Shown here in pieces: positions 15,599 to 23,240 of a DNA stretch of 32,000 bases; within the stretch, counting starts at the first letter, position 1, and each line of letters starts with the position of its first letter. The notes beneath the pieces were generated by a model. That model saw only the letters and a program-made list of their open reading frames with translations. It did not search any database and was not told where the DNA came from. The translations under genes and the position numbers were made by a program. The stretch spans positions 1 through 32,000 of the forward strand of contig JBCCQN010000081.1 in the NCBI GenBank assembly GCA_039024315.1. The letters run 5' to 3'. This DNA comes from JBCAWW01 sp039024315 (lineage in GTDB: Bacteria > Bacteroidota > Bacteroidia > J057).

Positions 15599-16615
15599 AT
15601 GGTGCCGATTCACAAACAAATAGCCCGCAAGTGGGTGTTCCCCGCGATCATGGGGATAGGGGCAGAGCGTTGGAGCTTTAAGCCATCGCCACTCGGCTAT
15701 TTGATTTTATGCTATCATGGCGTGGATCGGGCCTCAAGCTTACCTTACAATGGGCGCCACATCGAGCGCAGCATCTTTGAGAAGCACCTTCAATATTATC
15801 AGCGCTATTTTGAAGTATTGCCTCTGGATGAGGTTTTTGCTCGGGTGGGGGAGGAGCGGCTCGCCGAACGCCCAACCCTAGCCATCACTTTTGATGACGG
15901 CTATCTCAACAACCTCACCGAGGCCCTGCCGCTGCTCACTAAATATGAAATGCCCGCTACGGTTTTTGCCTTAGGCGGAGCTTTAGACGGGACTGTATCG
16001 CGCGTTTGGACGGATACCCTTGACATCTTACGGGTGATGCGAGCGGGAGAAGGCATAGAGTGGGACGGCCAGAAGTTTAGCCGCAGGGGAGATCATTATT
16101 ACAGCGATTCGGGCAAGCACATTTACGATCATTTTCAGACCTACGCCCGTGGCGAACGCGATGCTCAAATCAGCGAGCTAGGTAAAAAATACGGTTTGGA
16201 AGATTGGATAGCAGCCAATGCCCCAGGCTTTTGGCGTCTGATGAGTCCCGCGCAGCTGCAAGCGTTAGATGCTTCCCCTTGGGTGGATGTGCAATTTCAT
16301 ACCCACAGCCATTATGACTTAGCGTTCCGCGCAGCGGCAGAAATAAAAACCGAACTGAGCGAAGGCAAACAGGCGCTAGAATCACTGCTCCAACACGAGA
16401 TCAAAACTGTAGCTTTTCCCTTTGGACGCTATACTCAAGAGGCAAAGGATATTGCACGCGAATTAGGTTTTAGGCAGCAATTGGCTTTGGCCTATCAGCT
16501 AGATGCCGACAAGCAGGAAGAAGATATATTGCCACGCCTCAACGTCAGTGGTACCACAAATTACTATTCACAAATCATCCATTTGCGCCGCACTTGGCAA
16601 AAATTAGGAGTATAG
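15599..16615 (+). CDS. Polysaccharide deacetylase (NodB-homology)
   Basis: The 338-residue protein has a NodB-type domain. Motif 1 is TFDDGY (98-102, D99 and D100). The metal-binding histidines lie in FHTHSH (233-238). PFGRYTQEAKDIARELGF (274-291) is the later motif, and the leading ILCYHGVD (36-43) is typical of the family. About 130 residues separate motif 1 from the histidines, more than in compact NodB domains, so an insertion is present. The ATG at 15599 avoids overlap with the divergent glycosyltransferase gene; an earlier ATG at 15461 would place 46 unrelated residues first. Likely role: removal of acetyl groups from an amino sugar in a surface glycan. It has no obvious signal peptide. 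The flippase gene starts 3 bases after its stop. Confidence 0.9.
   Translation: MVPIHKQIARKWVFPAIMGIGAERWSFKPSPLGYLILCYHGVDRASSLPYNGRHIERSIFEKHLQYYQRYFEVLPLDEVFARVGEERLAERPTLAITFDDGYLNNLTEALPLLTKYEMPATVFALGGALDGTVSRVWTDTLDILRVMRAGEGIEWDGQKFSRRGDHYYSDSGKHIYDHFQTYARGERDAQISELGKKYGLEDWIAANAPGFWRLMSPAQLQALDASPWVDVQFHTHSHYDLAFRAAAEIKTELSEGKQALESLLQHEIKTVAFPFGRYTQEAKDIARELGFRQQLALAYQLDADKQEEDILPRLNVSGTTNYYSQIIHLRRTWQKLGV
15857..15871 (+). repeat. Small hairpin repeat, weak copy in deacetylase gene
   Basis: CGG-CTCG-CCG followed by AACGC. The stem is 3 bp with a 4-base loop, or 4 bp with a 2-base loop, so it departs from the main type. Confidence 0.4.
16144..16165 (+). repeat. Small hairpin repeat, copy in deacetylase gene
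   Basis: CGCC-CGT-GGCG followed by AACGC. Bases 16152-16165 (GCGAACGCGATGCT) are identical to 29674-29687 in the penicillin-acylase gene. Confidence 0.6.
16322..16337 (-). repeat. Small hairpin repeat, second good copy in deacetylase gene
   Basis: The plus strand reads GCGTT-CCGC-GCA-GCGG, which is loop TGC and tail AACGC on the minus strand. It encodes Ala-Phe-Arg-Ala-Ala just after the HTHSH metal motif. Confidence 0.7.
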
Positions 16616-16618
16616 CTT

Positions 16619-18109
16619 ATGGGTGTAGTCGGCAAACAGGGCATTATCAATTCGATCACCAATTATGTGGGGGTGATCCTCGGCTTTGTCAATAAGACGC
16701 TGCTATTTCCAGTCTTCTTGCTCAAGGAAGAGGTCGGCCTGATCGAACTCTTGTTAGCGGGTATGGTGATGGGAGCGGAGGTATCCCAGTTTGGGGTGAC
16801 GAAGCTTATCTTGCGTTTCTTTCCCTATTACTATAAGCATCCGCAACGGGAGAAGGCTTTTGTGGGCATGGTGTTGACCTATGCCTTAGTAGGCTTCGCC
16901 TTTTTTTGTTTGAGCTTCATATTGCTCTACCCGATCCTAGTGCCCATGTTTCAGGAAAATGCCCCGCTCTTTGCGGAGCGCTTGCACATGATTCCCTATT
17001 TGGTACTGGCTTTTACGGCTTATCGAGTGCTTAATTCGATCTCGCAGTCCCTGCTCAAATCAGTCGTCCCTAACTTCTTACAGCAGATCCTCCTACGTTT
17101 GGGTCTCATGGTCTTGCTGTTGATTTATTGGGGAGGATGGATTGACTTGGATCAGATGCTTTGGGGCATTGTGGGCGTGTATTTTGTGCCGCCGGTATTA
17201 GTGTTGATTTATCTGCTTTGGCTCAATAAACTGCCATTTTCCTTCAAAACGAGTCTTTGGGGCACCAAAGCTTTTCGAGTAATGGCGGTCTTTGCGCTAT
17301 ATGCGATTCTATCGGACTTGGTCTTGGTATTAGTCAATAAGCTAGACATTGCGATGTTGGCTTCGCTGGCAGGGGAAGATTATGCTGGAGTGTATAGCAA
17401 TGCTTTTTATTTGGCGCTTTTGGTGGCTATTCCCTATCGTGCGCTAGGGGCGGTAGTCAATCCACTTTTTGCGCGCCAAGCCCGAGAAAAAAGCTATGAT
17501 GAAATCAAAGAGCTCTATCGCAAGACAGCGCTAAATAATCTCCTCTTGGGTGGGCTTGTATTGGTAGGAATTTGGGCCAATCTAGATAATTACTACCGGC
17601 TCACCCCCAATCTCGCTCAATATGTAGGCGGGGCAAACGCTATCCGCTGGCTTACCTTTGGGATCTTAGTTAACATCTTTATTGGCTCGCAGCGAGCCAT
17701 CATAATCAATACCCGCTATTTCCGCTTTGATCTCTACTCAAATATTGCGGTCCTAGCCTTGGTATGTCTGGGTAACTACCTGCTGATCCCCGATCTGTTG
17801 GAGACAGGAGCCGCCATTACGACTTGTATGGGACTGGTACTTTACAATCTGGTAGGCTTGGGCTACCTCTGGCATAAACTCAAGATTCATCCTTTTCAAT
17901 GGTCATTGCTACGGATTGGAATCTTGATCGCCTTGGCGATGGTGATGGGTCTATTGATACCAAGATTGGAGAATGTCTATCTGGATATTTTGGTACGATC
18001 GGCTTTGATAGTAGCGTTCTACGCAGGAGCTTCCCTCTACTTCAGACTCTCCGAAGATGCGAGTGCGATGATAGACGGTTTACTGAAGAAGTGGCGAAAA
18101 AAGGCCTAG
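16619..18109 (+). CDS. Polysaccharide / oligosaccharide flippase (Wzx-like, MOP superfamily)
   Basis: The 496-residue protein is almost entirely hydrophobic, with about 12-14 membrane helices starting at residue 8. The opening GKQGIINSITNYVGVILGFVNKTLLFPVFL and the middle AMLASLAGEDYAGVYSNAFYLALLVAIPYRALGAVVNPLFARQ are typical of the polysaccharide_synt/MATE-like group. Such proteins flip lipid-linked oligosaccharides across the inner membrane. It starts 3 bases after the deacetylase stop and is probably translated from the same message, which links deacetylation and export of one glycan. No polymerase or chain-length gene is seen nearby. Its stop overlaps that of the convergent lipoprotein gene. 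Confidence 0.9.
   Translation: MGVVGKQGIINSITNYVGVILGFVNKTLLFPVFLLKEEVGLIELLLAGMVMGAEVSQFGVTKLILRFFPYYYKHPQREKAFVGMVLTYALVGFAFFCLSFILLYPILVPMFQENAPLFAERLHMIPYLVLAFTAYRVLNSISQSLLKSVVPNFLQQILLRLGLMVLLLIYWGGWIDLDQMLWGIVGVYFVPPVLVLIYLLWLNKLPFSFKTSLWGTKAFRVMAVFALYAILSDLVLVLVNKLDIAMLASLAGEDYAGVYSNAFYLALLVAIPYRALGAVVNPLFARQAREKSYDEIKELYRKTALNNLLLGGLVLVGIWANLDNYYRLTPNLAQYVGGANAIRWLTFGILVNIFIGSQRAIIINTRYFRFDLYSNIAVLALVCLGNYLLIPDLLETGAAITTCMGLVLYNLVGLGYLWHKLKIHPFQWSLLRIGILIALAMVMGLLIPRLENVYLDILVRSALIVAFYAGASLYFRLSEDASAMIDGLLKKWRKKA
16964..16981 (+). repeat. Small hairpin repeat variant in flippase gene
   Basis: CCGC-TCTTT-GCGG followed by AGCGC. Both the 5-base loop and the changed tail depart from the main type, so this is a doubtful member. 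Confidence 0.35.
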
Positions 18110-18669
18110 CGGGGATTAATATCAAAGTTTTGATACAACTCAAGTTTGCTACTAATCTGCCGCAGGATGGAGTTGTGCTCCTCGATATTGCGGATGATCT
18201 CGTCTTGCAGCTTGTCCATCTTGGCCATCATTAAGGCAACAGACTTCTTGTAGGCTTCAAGTTGTATTCTGGCGTCTTGCTCATCCAGCTTGTTGCTCAT
18301 CAGCTCGTTTTCCCACTCATTGAAAGCATTGAGCTCATAGAGAAAACTGGCCCGTTGTTCGTCAAACTTAATTTGAATGCTGTCTCTTTGGCTGATGACA
18401 TTGAGCAATTGGCTGCGCACGCTAGAGAGGCGGGCGCTTTGCATCTTGCGAGTGTTTTCTAAGTAAGGGTCCACCGCCTCAAAATCCGCTAAATAGTGGC
18501 GTTGGGTGGCTCTGAGGTTACGCTCTACATAAGCGACCTTCTCAGCTAGATTGGTCCATTCTGGCTCAAATCTTTTTACCTGATTGATCAAAGATAGATT
18601 GGCAGAGCCGCAAGCTGCTACCAACGCAAATAGGAGTCCGAACCAAACTAGTCTAATGGATTGATGCAT
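18106..18669 (-). CDS. Coiled-coil lipoprotein of unknown function
   Basis: The 187-residue protein begins with a lipoprotein signal (MHQSIRLVWFGLLFALVAAC, cysteine 20 in the lipobox LVAAC). The rest is strongly helical and charged, with heptad-like spacing from about 40 to 180 (for example VRSQLLNVISQRDSIQIKFDEQR). It is probably tethered to a membrane facing the periplasm. I do not recognise a family. Its TAG stop at 18106-18108 overlaps the flippase TAG at 18107-18109 on the other strand. No co-transcribed neighbour on the same strand is close. Confidence 0.8.
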   Translation of the reverse strand: MHQSIRLVWFGLLFALVAACGSANLSLINQVKRFEPEWTNLAEKVAYVERNLRATQRHYLADFEAVDPYLENTRKMQSARLSSVRSQLLNVISQRDSIQIKFDEQRASFLYELNAFNEWENELMSNKLDEQDARIQLEAYKKSVALMMAKMDKLQDEIIRNIEEHNSILRQISSKLELYQNFDINPR

Positions 18670-18773
18670 ATCGCTTGCAATTTACTACCTAGGCCCGCAA
18701 TTCGCAATGAAACAGATGCAACCTAATAGGGGTTTTAAGTATCTTATCAGTCACAAATAAAATTGAATTACTT

Positions 18774-19445
18774 ATGAAACCGGTACAAATCATATTAACC
18801 CTCTGCTTGTGTTTGGGCCTCTCGGCACAAGTTTCTGCTTCTGGTACTCCGGGAAATTCTCTACGAATTAACGGCCTCAACCTCAGGCAATCAGGCCAAC
18901 AAAAGTTGAGCCCTTTGAAGGAAAGACGCGACCTTGTCATCAAAGTTGGCTTGAACAATGCGAGACTTGCCAATCGTTCTGGTGGAACAGACACTGAATT
19001 TGCTGGCGGTTTTGAATTTGGCTTTATGACCATTCGCAACAAGCGTTTGCTACGTGGTTTTGGGGTCTCTTATTATACTACCCAAGCAGGAGCAGGTACT
19101 CTTTTTACGCCCACCAATGGCGGAGAAGTAAGTAGCCCTACCTTCGCGGGGATCAAAGCGCCTATTTTTGTCGGCTTTTCTTTGCTCAATCGCGATGACC
19201 TAAAATTGCGTGCTTATGGTGGCGGTATGCTTTATGCGCAAACCAATATCAATGCAGACTATATCTCTCCACAAAACCTATCATTCGCCAACTTTGGGGT
19301 AGGTACAGTTTTAGGAGTGCAGTTTGCGTGGAAATTATTGCTCGCGGAGATCTATACAGAGCGAGGACTAACAGACCTATTGTCCAATGGCACTGAGGCC
19401 TATACGCTTAGCAATCTTACCTACTCCTTGGGCTTGAGATTTTAG
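18774..19445 (+). CDS. Outer-membrane beta-barrel family protein
   Basis: The 223-residue protein has a signal peptide (MKPVQIILTLCLCLGLSAQVSASG). The rest shows alternating hydrophobic and polar residues rich in G, Y, F and N, typical of transmembrane beta strands (FEFGFMTIRNKRLLRGFGVSYY, KLRAYGGGMLYA, LTYSLGLRF). It ends in phenylalanine, the usual C-terminal residue recognised by the BAM machinery. Size fits a small eight-stranded barrel of the outer-membrane-protein-X/porin-like type. I cannot say what it binds. The 104 bases upstream show no clear promoter box. A long hairpin follows the stop. Confidence 0.75.
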   Translation: MKPVQIILTLCLCLGLSAQVSASGTPGNSLRINGLNLRQSGQQKLSPLKERRDLVIKVGLNNARLANRSGGTDTEFAGGFEFGFMTIRNKRLLRGFGVSYYTTQAGAGTLFTPTNGGEVSSPTFAGIKAPIFVGFSLLNRDDLKLRAYGGGMLYAQTNINADYISPQNLSFANFGVGTVLGVQFAWKLLLAEIYTERGLTDLLSNGTEAYTLSNLTYSLGLRF

Positions 19446-19452
19446 GAATTGG

Positions 19453-19531
19453 TGAATTGTTGAAGTGTTGAATTGTTGATTCAAGCATTCAACAACCCAA
19501 CAAATCAATAACTCAACAACTCAACAATTCA
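19453..19531. repeat. Intergenic 29-bp-stem hairpin between convergent genes
   Basis: Left arm 19453-19481 and right arm 19503-19531 pair at about 25 or 26 of 29 positions. The outer 11 bases are TGAATTGTTGA and TCAACAATTCA, identical to the hairpin at 6202-6251. The loop contains another TTCAACAAC-type unit. It fills the gap between the barrel gene and the convergent SDR gene and could act as a bidirectional terminator, although no long T-run follows. Confidence 0.75.
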
Positions 19532-19532
19532 A

Positions 19533-20324
19533 TCACATACTGGGTGTTTGACCTCCGTCTACAGGCAGGTTGACTCCATTGATAAAGGCGGCAGCTGGTG
19601 ATGCTAGAAAAGCAATCGCGGCTGCCGTTTCGCTTGCTTCGCCAAATCTCCGTGCCGGAACGCTTCTAATCATTGTCTCTTCCATCTCTTCATAGCTAAC
19701 ACCTGCTTTTTCGGCTCGCGATCGAACGATAGAGCGCAAGCGCTCGGTATCCGTAAAGCCTGGCAAGACATTATTGACCGTGATACCGAAAGGAGCTACT
19801 TCGGCCGCCAAAGTCTTGGCCCAACTGGCTACGGCGCCTCTAGTCGTATTCGAAACACCTAGACCCGCTATCGGCGTTTTGACAGAAATCGAAATTACAT
19901 TGATGATCCGGCCGTAGGCTTCGCGCGTCATTCCTGGTATCACAGCCTGAGCGAGTAGATGATTACAGAGAAGATGCTGATGATAAGCTTGGAGAAAAGC
20001 GTTCGGCTCGGCCGCTAAAATAGGACCTCCTGCTGGACCGCCAGTATTGTTGACCAAGATATGAAAGACCTTGTTATGCTCTTCGATATAATCTGATATT
20101 ATGCTTTGAATCTCCTCCGGCTTGGCAAAATCGCCAATTAAGATTTCGTGATTTTGTCCCTGACTAGTGTCTAGTAAGTCTTTGACCTGCGATAAGGAGG
20201 CTTGATTGCGGGCAAAGAGGTAAACATTGGCGCCTAAGCTGGCTAATTCAATTGCGGCAGCCTTGCCTATTCCTTGGCTACTGCCACAAACCAGAGCGTT
20301 TTTTCCTGCGAGTTGTATATCCAT
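19533..20324 (-). CDS. SDR-family protein with altered catalytic motif
   Basis: The 263-residue protein has a Rossmann fold of the classical short-chain dehydrogenase type. The nucleotide loop is GSSQGIG (14-20), NNTGG (92-96) stands in the NNAG position, the catalytic serine region is NVISIS (142-147), and PGF (188-190) and NLPVDGGQTPSM close the fold. The expected YxxxK motif is missing: the aligned segment is SNTTR (158-162), so tyrosine and lysine become serine and arginine. SDR members with SNxxR here exist as a divergent group of poorly known activity, so calling this 3-oxoacyl-ACP reductase would be unsafe. It is divergent from the quinone oxidoreductase gene. Confidence 0.88.
   Translation of the reverse strand: MDIQLAGKNALVCGSSQGIGKAAAIELASLGANVYLFARNQASLSQVKDLLDTSQGQNHEILIGDFAKPEEIQSIISDYIEEHNKVFHILVNNTGGPAGGPILAAEPNAFLQAYHQHLLCNHLLAQAVIPGMTREAYGRIINVISISVKTPIAGLGVSNTTRGAVASWAKTLAAEVAPFGITVNNVLPGFTDTERLRSIVRSRAEKAGVSYEEMEETMIRSVPARRFGEASETAAAIAFLASPAAAFINGVNLPVDGGQTPSM
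19649..19663 (+). repeat. Small hairpin repeat, copy in SDR gene
   Basis: TCCG-TGC-CGGA, with the last A shared with the AACGC tail. The loop TGC matches the second common loop type. Confidence 0.5.
19999..20014 (-). repeat. Small hairpin repeat, second copy in SDR gene
   Basis: The plus strand reads GCGTT-CGGC-TCG-GCCG, a perfect 4-bp stem. On the gene's strand it is followed by AACGCTTTTC and encodes Asn-Ala. Confidence 0.6.
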
Positions 20325-20406
20325 TGCTTGCTGACTTAATCTTTATTTCCATACTAAAATGGCCGAATGCCTAAATCTAAAGAATAATTTGACTAAATTT
20401 AATTGT

Positions 20407-20418
20407 TCTGCATGCAGA
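20407..20418. promoter_or_regulatory. 12-bp palindrome between divergent SDR and quinone oxidoreductase genes
   Basis: TCTGCATGCAGA is a perfect palindrome in the 185-base divergent gap. Its place would suit an operator for either gene, but no regulator gene lies alongside and such palindromes also occur by chance. No convincing -7 box was found in this gap. Confidence 0.25.
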
Positions 20419-20433
20419 GCATTTTGGGAATAA

Positions 20434-20491
20434 TTGAAGAGGTGAATGGTCGATTTATTGATTCAACCCTTCGCTAAATCATTCTCTTCAA
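20434..20491. repeat. Degenerate intergenic hairpin upstream of quinone oxidoreductase gene
   Basis: TTGAAGA (20434-20440) pairs with TCTTCAA (20485-20491), GAAT (20444-20447) with ATTC (20481-20484), and GATTTA (20452-20457) with TAAATC (20475-20480), with bulges on the left side. The middle has TTGATTCAA. It resembles the hairpins at 6202, 19453 and 25303 but is less perfect. It ends about 20 bases before the GTG start, so it would lie in the leader. Confidence 0.5.
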
Positions 20492-20509
20492 ACTTCAAAT
20501 ACAACTATC

Positions 20510-21493
20510 GTGAAAGCTGTTTTATGCAAAGCTTGGGGCCCGCCTGAGACTTTACAACTGGAAGAAGTAGCTAGCCCGCAAGCAGGTGCTGGACAAGTTG
20601 TGATTAGTGTTAAGGCTTGTGGGGTCAACTTTCCCGATACTTTGATCATTGAAGGCAAATATCAGACTAAGCCAGAGCTGCCGTTTTCGCCGGGAGGCGA
20701 AGTAGCTGGTATCGTCAAAGAAGTGGGCGAAGGCGTAAAGCATCTCAAAGTAGGCATGCCGGTATTTTGTCTAATGGGCTACGGAGGCTTTGCCGAAGAG
20801 GTAGTAGCCGAAGCTAGCGTTACTTTTCCGATTCCTCCAGGCATGGATTTTATCAACGCCTCGGCGATCAGTTTGACCTATGGTACCAGTATGCACGCGC
20901 TCAAAGATCGGGCTCGTCTCAAAGAAGGGGAAACCTTATTGGTATTGGGAGCTGCTGGTGGAGTGGGCTTGGCGGCTATTCAGATTGGTGTCCAAATGGG
21001 GGCTAAAGTGATTGCAGCTGCTTCTACTGAAGAAAAACTGGCCTTCTGTCGCGAGAATGGGGCGAGTGAAACCATCAATTATCGCACGGAAGATCTCAGG
21101 GCCCGCATCAAAGAACTTACCAATGGTAAAGGAGTCGATGTGGTCTATGATCCAGTCGGAGGCGATTTTGCTGAGATGGGGGTGCGTTCCATGGCATGGA
21201 ACGGTAGATTCTTGGTCATCGGTTTTGCTACGGGTGAAATCCCAGCCATCCCCCTCAATCTAGCGCTGCTCAAAGGCTGCTCTATCGTAGGCGTTTTTTG
21301 GGGCCGCTTCGCGCAAACGACGCCCCATAAGAACATGGCTAATTTTATGCAATTGCTGCAATGGTTTCAGGAAGGCAAACTGAAGCCACATATTTATAAA
21401 ACTTATTCCCTGGAACAGGCTGCTGCTGCGCTCAATGATATCACCGATCGCAAGGTGATGGGCAAGGTAGTACTCGTTACAGACGCGAACTAA
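20510..21493 (+). CDS. Zinc-independent NADPH:quinone oxidoreductase-like protein (MDR)
   Basis: The 327-residue protein belongs to the medium-chain dehydrogenase/reductase superfamily, quinone oxidoreductase branch. The catalytic half has KACGVNFPDTLIIEGKYQ (35-52) and the GGEVAG motif (62-67). The Rossmann half has the NADPH loop VLGAAGGVGLAAIQIG (145-160) and later DPVGGD and GRFLVIGFATG. Zinc-ligand patterns of alcohol dehydrogenases are absent. The start is GTG at 20510, giving MKAVLCKAWG, the normal family N-terminus. It probably reduces quinones or alkenals with NADPH. The aldehyde dehydrogenase gene follows after 15 bases, so the pair may detoxify or use reactive carbonyls together. 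Confidence 0.9.
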   Translation: MKAVLCKAWGPPETLQLEEVASPQAGAGQVVISVKACGVNFPDTLIIEGKYQTKPELPFSPGGEVAGIVKEVGEGVKHLKVGMPVFCLMGYGGFAEEVVAEASVTFPIPPGMDFINASAISLTYGTSMHALKDRARLKEGETLLVLGAAGGVGLAAIQIGVQMGAKVIAAASTEEKLAFCRENGASETINYRTEDLRARIKELTNGKGVDVVYDPVGGDFAEMGVRSMAWNGRFLVIGFATGEIPAIPLNLALLKGCSIVGVFWGRFAQTTPHKNMANFMQLLQWFQEGKLKPHIYKTYSLEQAAAALNDITDRKVMGKVVLVTDAN

Positions 21494-21508
21494 ATCAAAA
21501 TCTTCCAA

Positions 21509-22945
21509 ATGGCTACTCTACAAATTCCCATGGCACCTAATACGGCTACCAATGCTGAAATGGAGGCCGTCTTTGCTCAACAGGGCGAATATGCTCGCGA
21601 AGTCGGGCGCACCGATCACAAAGTACGTAAGGCCAAGATCAAGAAGATCATGGACTACGTCTTGGCCCATAAAGCAGATATTGAAACTGCCCTAGAAAAA
21701 GACTTCCATAAGCATCCTACAGAAACCACCTTGACTGAAATCCTGATCGTAGTGGCTGAGGCCAAGGATGCGATGCGCAATCTGCGCAAATGGATGAAGC
21801 CCAAGAAGGTCAGTACTCCTTTGGTGCAATTGGGGACTTCAGGTCGGATCCAATATACTCCCAAAGGTCGAACGCTGATTATTTCCCCTTGGAATTATCC
21901 TTTTTCTTTGGCAGTAGGACCACTTATCTCAGCGATTAGTGCGGGTAATGTAGCGATAATCAAGCCTTCGGAGTTGACACCTCATACTTCCGCCTTTATG
22001 AAGAAGATGGTGGAGGACCTCTTCGAGGAACGCGAAGTCGCGGTTTTTGAAGGGAATCATGAAATCTCGCAGAGCCTTTTGGCGATGCCTTTCAATCATA
22101 TCTTTTTCACGGGTAGTCCGGCCGTAGGCAAAATCGTGATGGCTGCTGCAGCCAAAAATCTAACCTCTGTAACGCTAGAACTTGGAGGAAAATCTCCCGC
22201 CATTCTTGATGAAACTGTTAAGGTCAAAGATGCTGCCGAAAAAGTCGCTTGGGGCAAATGCATCAACAATGGGCAAACCTGTATCGCTCCGGATTACCTC
22301 CTGATTCATGAATCGAAAGTCGATGAATTTATAGAAGCGTTCCGCGCAGCGATAAAAAATATGTATGGCGAGGATGGTCCTAAAAATAATCCGTCTTACT
22401 GCCGCATCATCAATGCTCGCCACTTTGGTCGCATTAACGGCTTGCTTGAGGATGCCATCGAAAAGGGAGCAAATGTCGCTTTTGGAGGTGAAACAGATGG
22501 AAGTCAAAACTATATTGCGCCAACCCTCCTCACGGGTGTGAACAGTGATATGGAGATCATGGAAGAGGAAATCTTTGGTCCGGTATTACCTATTATGACT
22601 TGGAGCAGACGTGAAGAGGTAGTCGAGCAAATCAATCGTCTCGCTCAGCCACTGGCCCTTTACATCTTTAGCCGTTCAAAGCAAAACACCAGCTATTTCC
22701 TACAAGAGACCCGCTCTGGCGATGTAACGATTAATGATACGATGATCCACTTTACGCACGCCAATCTACCTTTTGGTGGGGCAAACAATAGTGGAATCGG
22801 GAAAGCACACGGTTATGCAGGCTTTATGGCCTTTTCACATGAGCGCAGTGTTTTGCACCAAGTATTTGGAACGTTGAAACCACTTTACCCACCCTATACA
22901 AATTCCTTAGAGAAGATAGGTAACTTTTTGATGAAACTGGTATAA
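21509..22945 (+). CDS. Aldehyde dehydrogenase, class 3-like
   Basis: The 478-residue enzyme oxidises aldehydes to acids with NAD(P). The oxyanion asparagine lies in SPWNYPF (N129), the general-base glutamate in LELGGKSP (E224), and the nucleophile in NNGQTCIAPDY (C258). EEEIFGPVLP and the closing NLPFGGANNSGIGKAHG are also typical. Length and a mildly hydrophobic C-terminus fit the ALDH3/fatty aldehyde group. An in-frame ATG at codon 8 is a possible alternative start. It lies 15 bases after the quinone oxidoreductase gene. A terminator follows 7 bases after its stop, so the pair forms a complete unit. Confidence 0.95.
   Translation: MATLQIPMAPNTATNAEMEAVFAQQGEYAREVGRTDHKVRKAKIKKIMDYVLAHKADIETALEKDFHKHPTETTLTEILIVVAEAKDAMRNLRKWMKPKKVSTPLVQLGTSGRIQYTPKGRTLIISPWNYPFSLAVGPLISAISAGNVAIIKPSELTPHTSAFMKKMVEDLFEEREVAVFEGNHEISQSLLAMPFNHIFFTGSPAVGKIVMAAAAKNLTSVTLELGGKSPAILDETVKVKDAAEKVAWGKCINNGQTCIAPDYLLIHESKVDEFIEAFRAAIKNMYGEDGPKNNPSYCRIINARHFGRINGLLEDAIEKGANVAFGGETDGSQNYIAPTLLTGVNSDMEIMEEEIFGPVLPIMTWSRREEVVEQINRLAQPLALYIFSRSKQNTSYFLQETRSGDVTINDTMIHFTHANLPFGGANNSGIGKAHGYAGFMAFSHERSVLHQVFGTLKPLYPPYTNSLEKIGNFLMKLV
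22018..22033 (+). repeat. Small hairpin repeat, copy in aldehyde dehydrogenase gene
   Basis: CCTC-TTC-GAGG followed by AACGC: a perfect stem with the common TTC loop. It encodes Leu-Phe-Glu-Glu-Arg. Confidence 0.65.
22337..22352 (-). repeat. Small hairpin repeat, imperfect copy in aldehyde dehydrogenase gene
   Basis: The plus strand reads GCGTT-CCGC-GCA-GCGA, three paired bases plus a C-A mismatch. It differs by one base from the copy at 16322 and likewise encodes Ala-Phe-Arg-Ala. Confidence 0.5.
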
Positions 22946-22952
22946 ATAAAAA

Positions 22953-22976
22953 AGGGCTGGAAACAAGTCCGGCCCT
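22953..22976 (+). terminator. Intrinsic terminator after aldehyde dehydrogenase gene
   Basis: AGGGCTGG pairs with CCGGCCCT (8 bp, one G-U) around an 8-base loop. CTATTTCTTA follows. An A-rich stretch precedes the stem. Confidence 0.8.
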
Positions 22977-23005
22977 CTATTTCTTAGCTTAAACAACACA
23001 ACTCT

Positions 23006-23185
23006 ATGACAAAGAAAATTGCATTGGCTCTGATGGTGCTTAGTATCGCACTCATGGGCTTTCAAATTGGCGCAACGGCCAAAAACGGTACGAACGAATA
23101 CTTCTTCCTGCTACCAGTCGGTATAGGCCTCTTGATTGGCGGACTAGTCCTCTGGATGAGAGAAGCGCGCAAGAATAAGTCTTAA
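23006..23185 (+). CDS. Small two-helix membrane protein (59 residues)
   Basis: An ATG at 23006 opens a 59-residue frame with two hydrophobic segments (about 5-24, KIALALMVLSIALMGFQIGA, and 33-51), joined by a short polar stretch (TAKNGTNEY) and ending in the basic MREARKNKS. The layout predicts a hairpin in the inner membrane with both ends in the cytoplasm, or a cleaved signal followed by one helix. It has its own space between two terminators, at 22953 and 23211, and good coding character with no overlapping gene. I recognise no family and propose no function. Confidence 0.75.
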   Translation: MTKKIALALMVLSIALMGFQIGATAKNGTNEYFFLLPVGIGLLIGGLVLWMREARKNKS

Positions 23186-23210
23186 ACACTCGCACCACAC
23201 AATCGAAATC

Positions 23211-23240
23211 GCCCTGGCCTTCTGGTTAGGGCTTATTTTT
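23211..23240 (+). terminator. Intrinsic terminator after the small membrane protein gene
   Basis: GCCCTGGCC (23211-23219) pairs with GGTTAGGGC (23224-23232), with two G-U pairs and loop TTCT. TTATTTTTT follows. The T-run overlaps the stop and last codons of the convergent methyltransferase gene. Confidence 0.85.
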
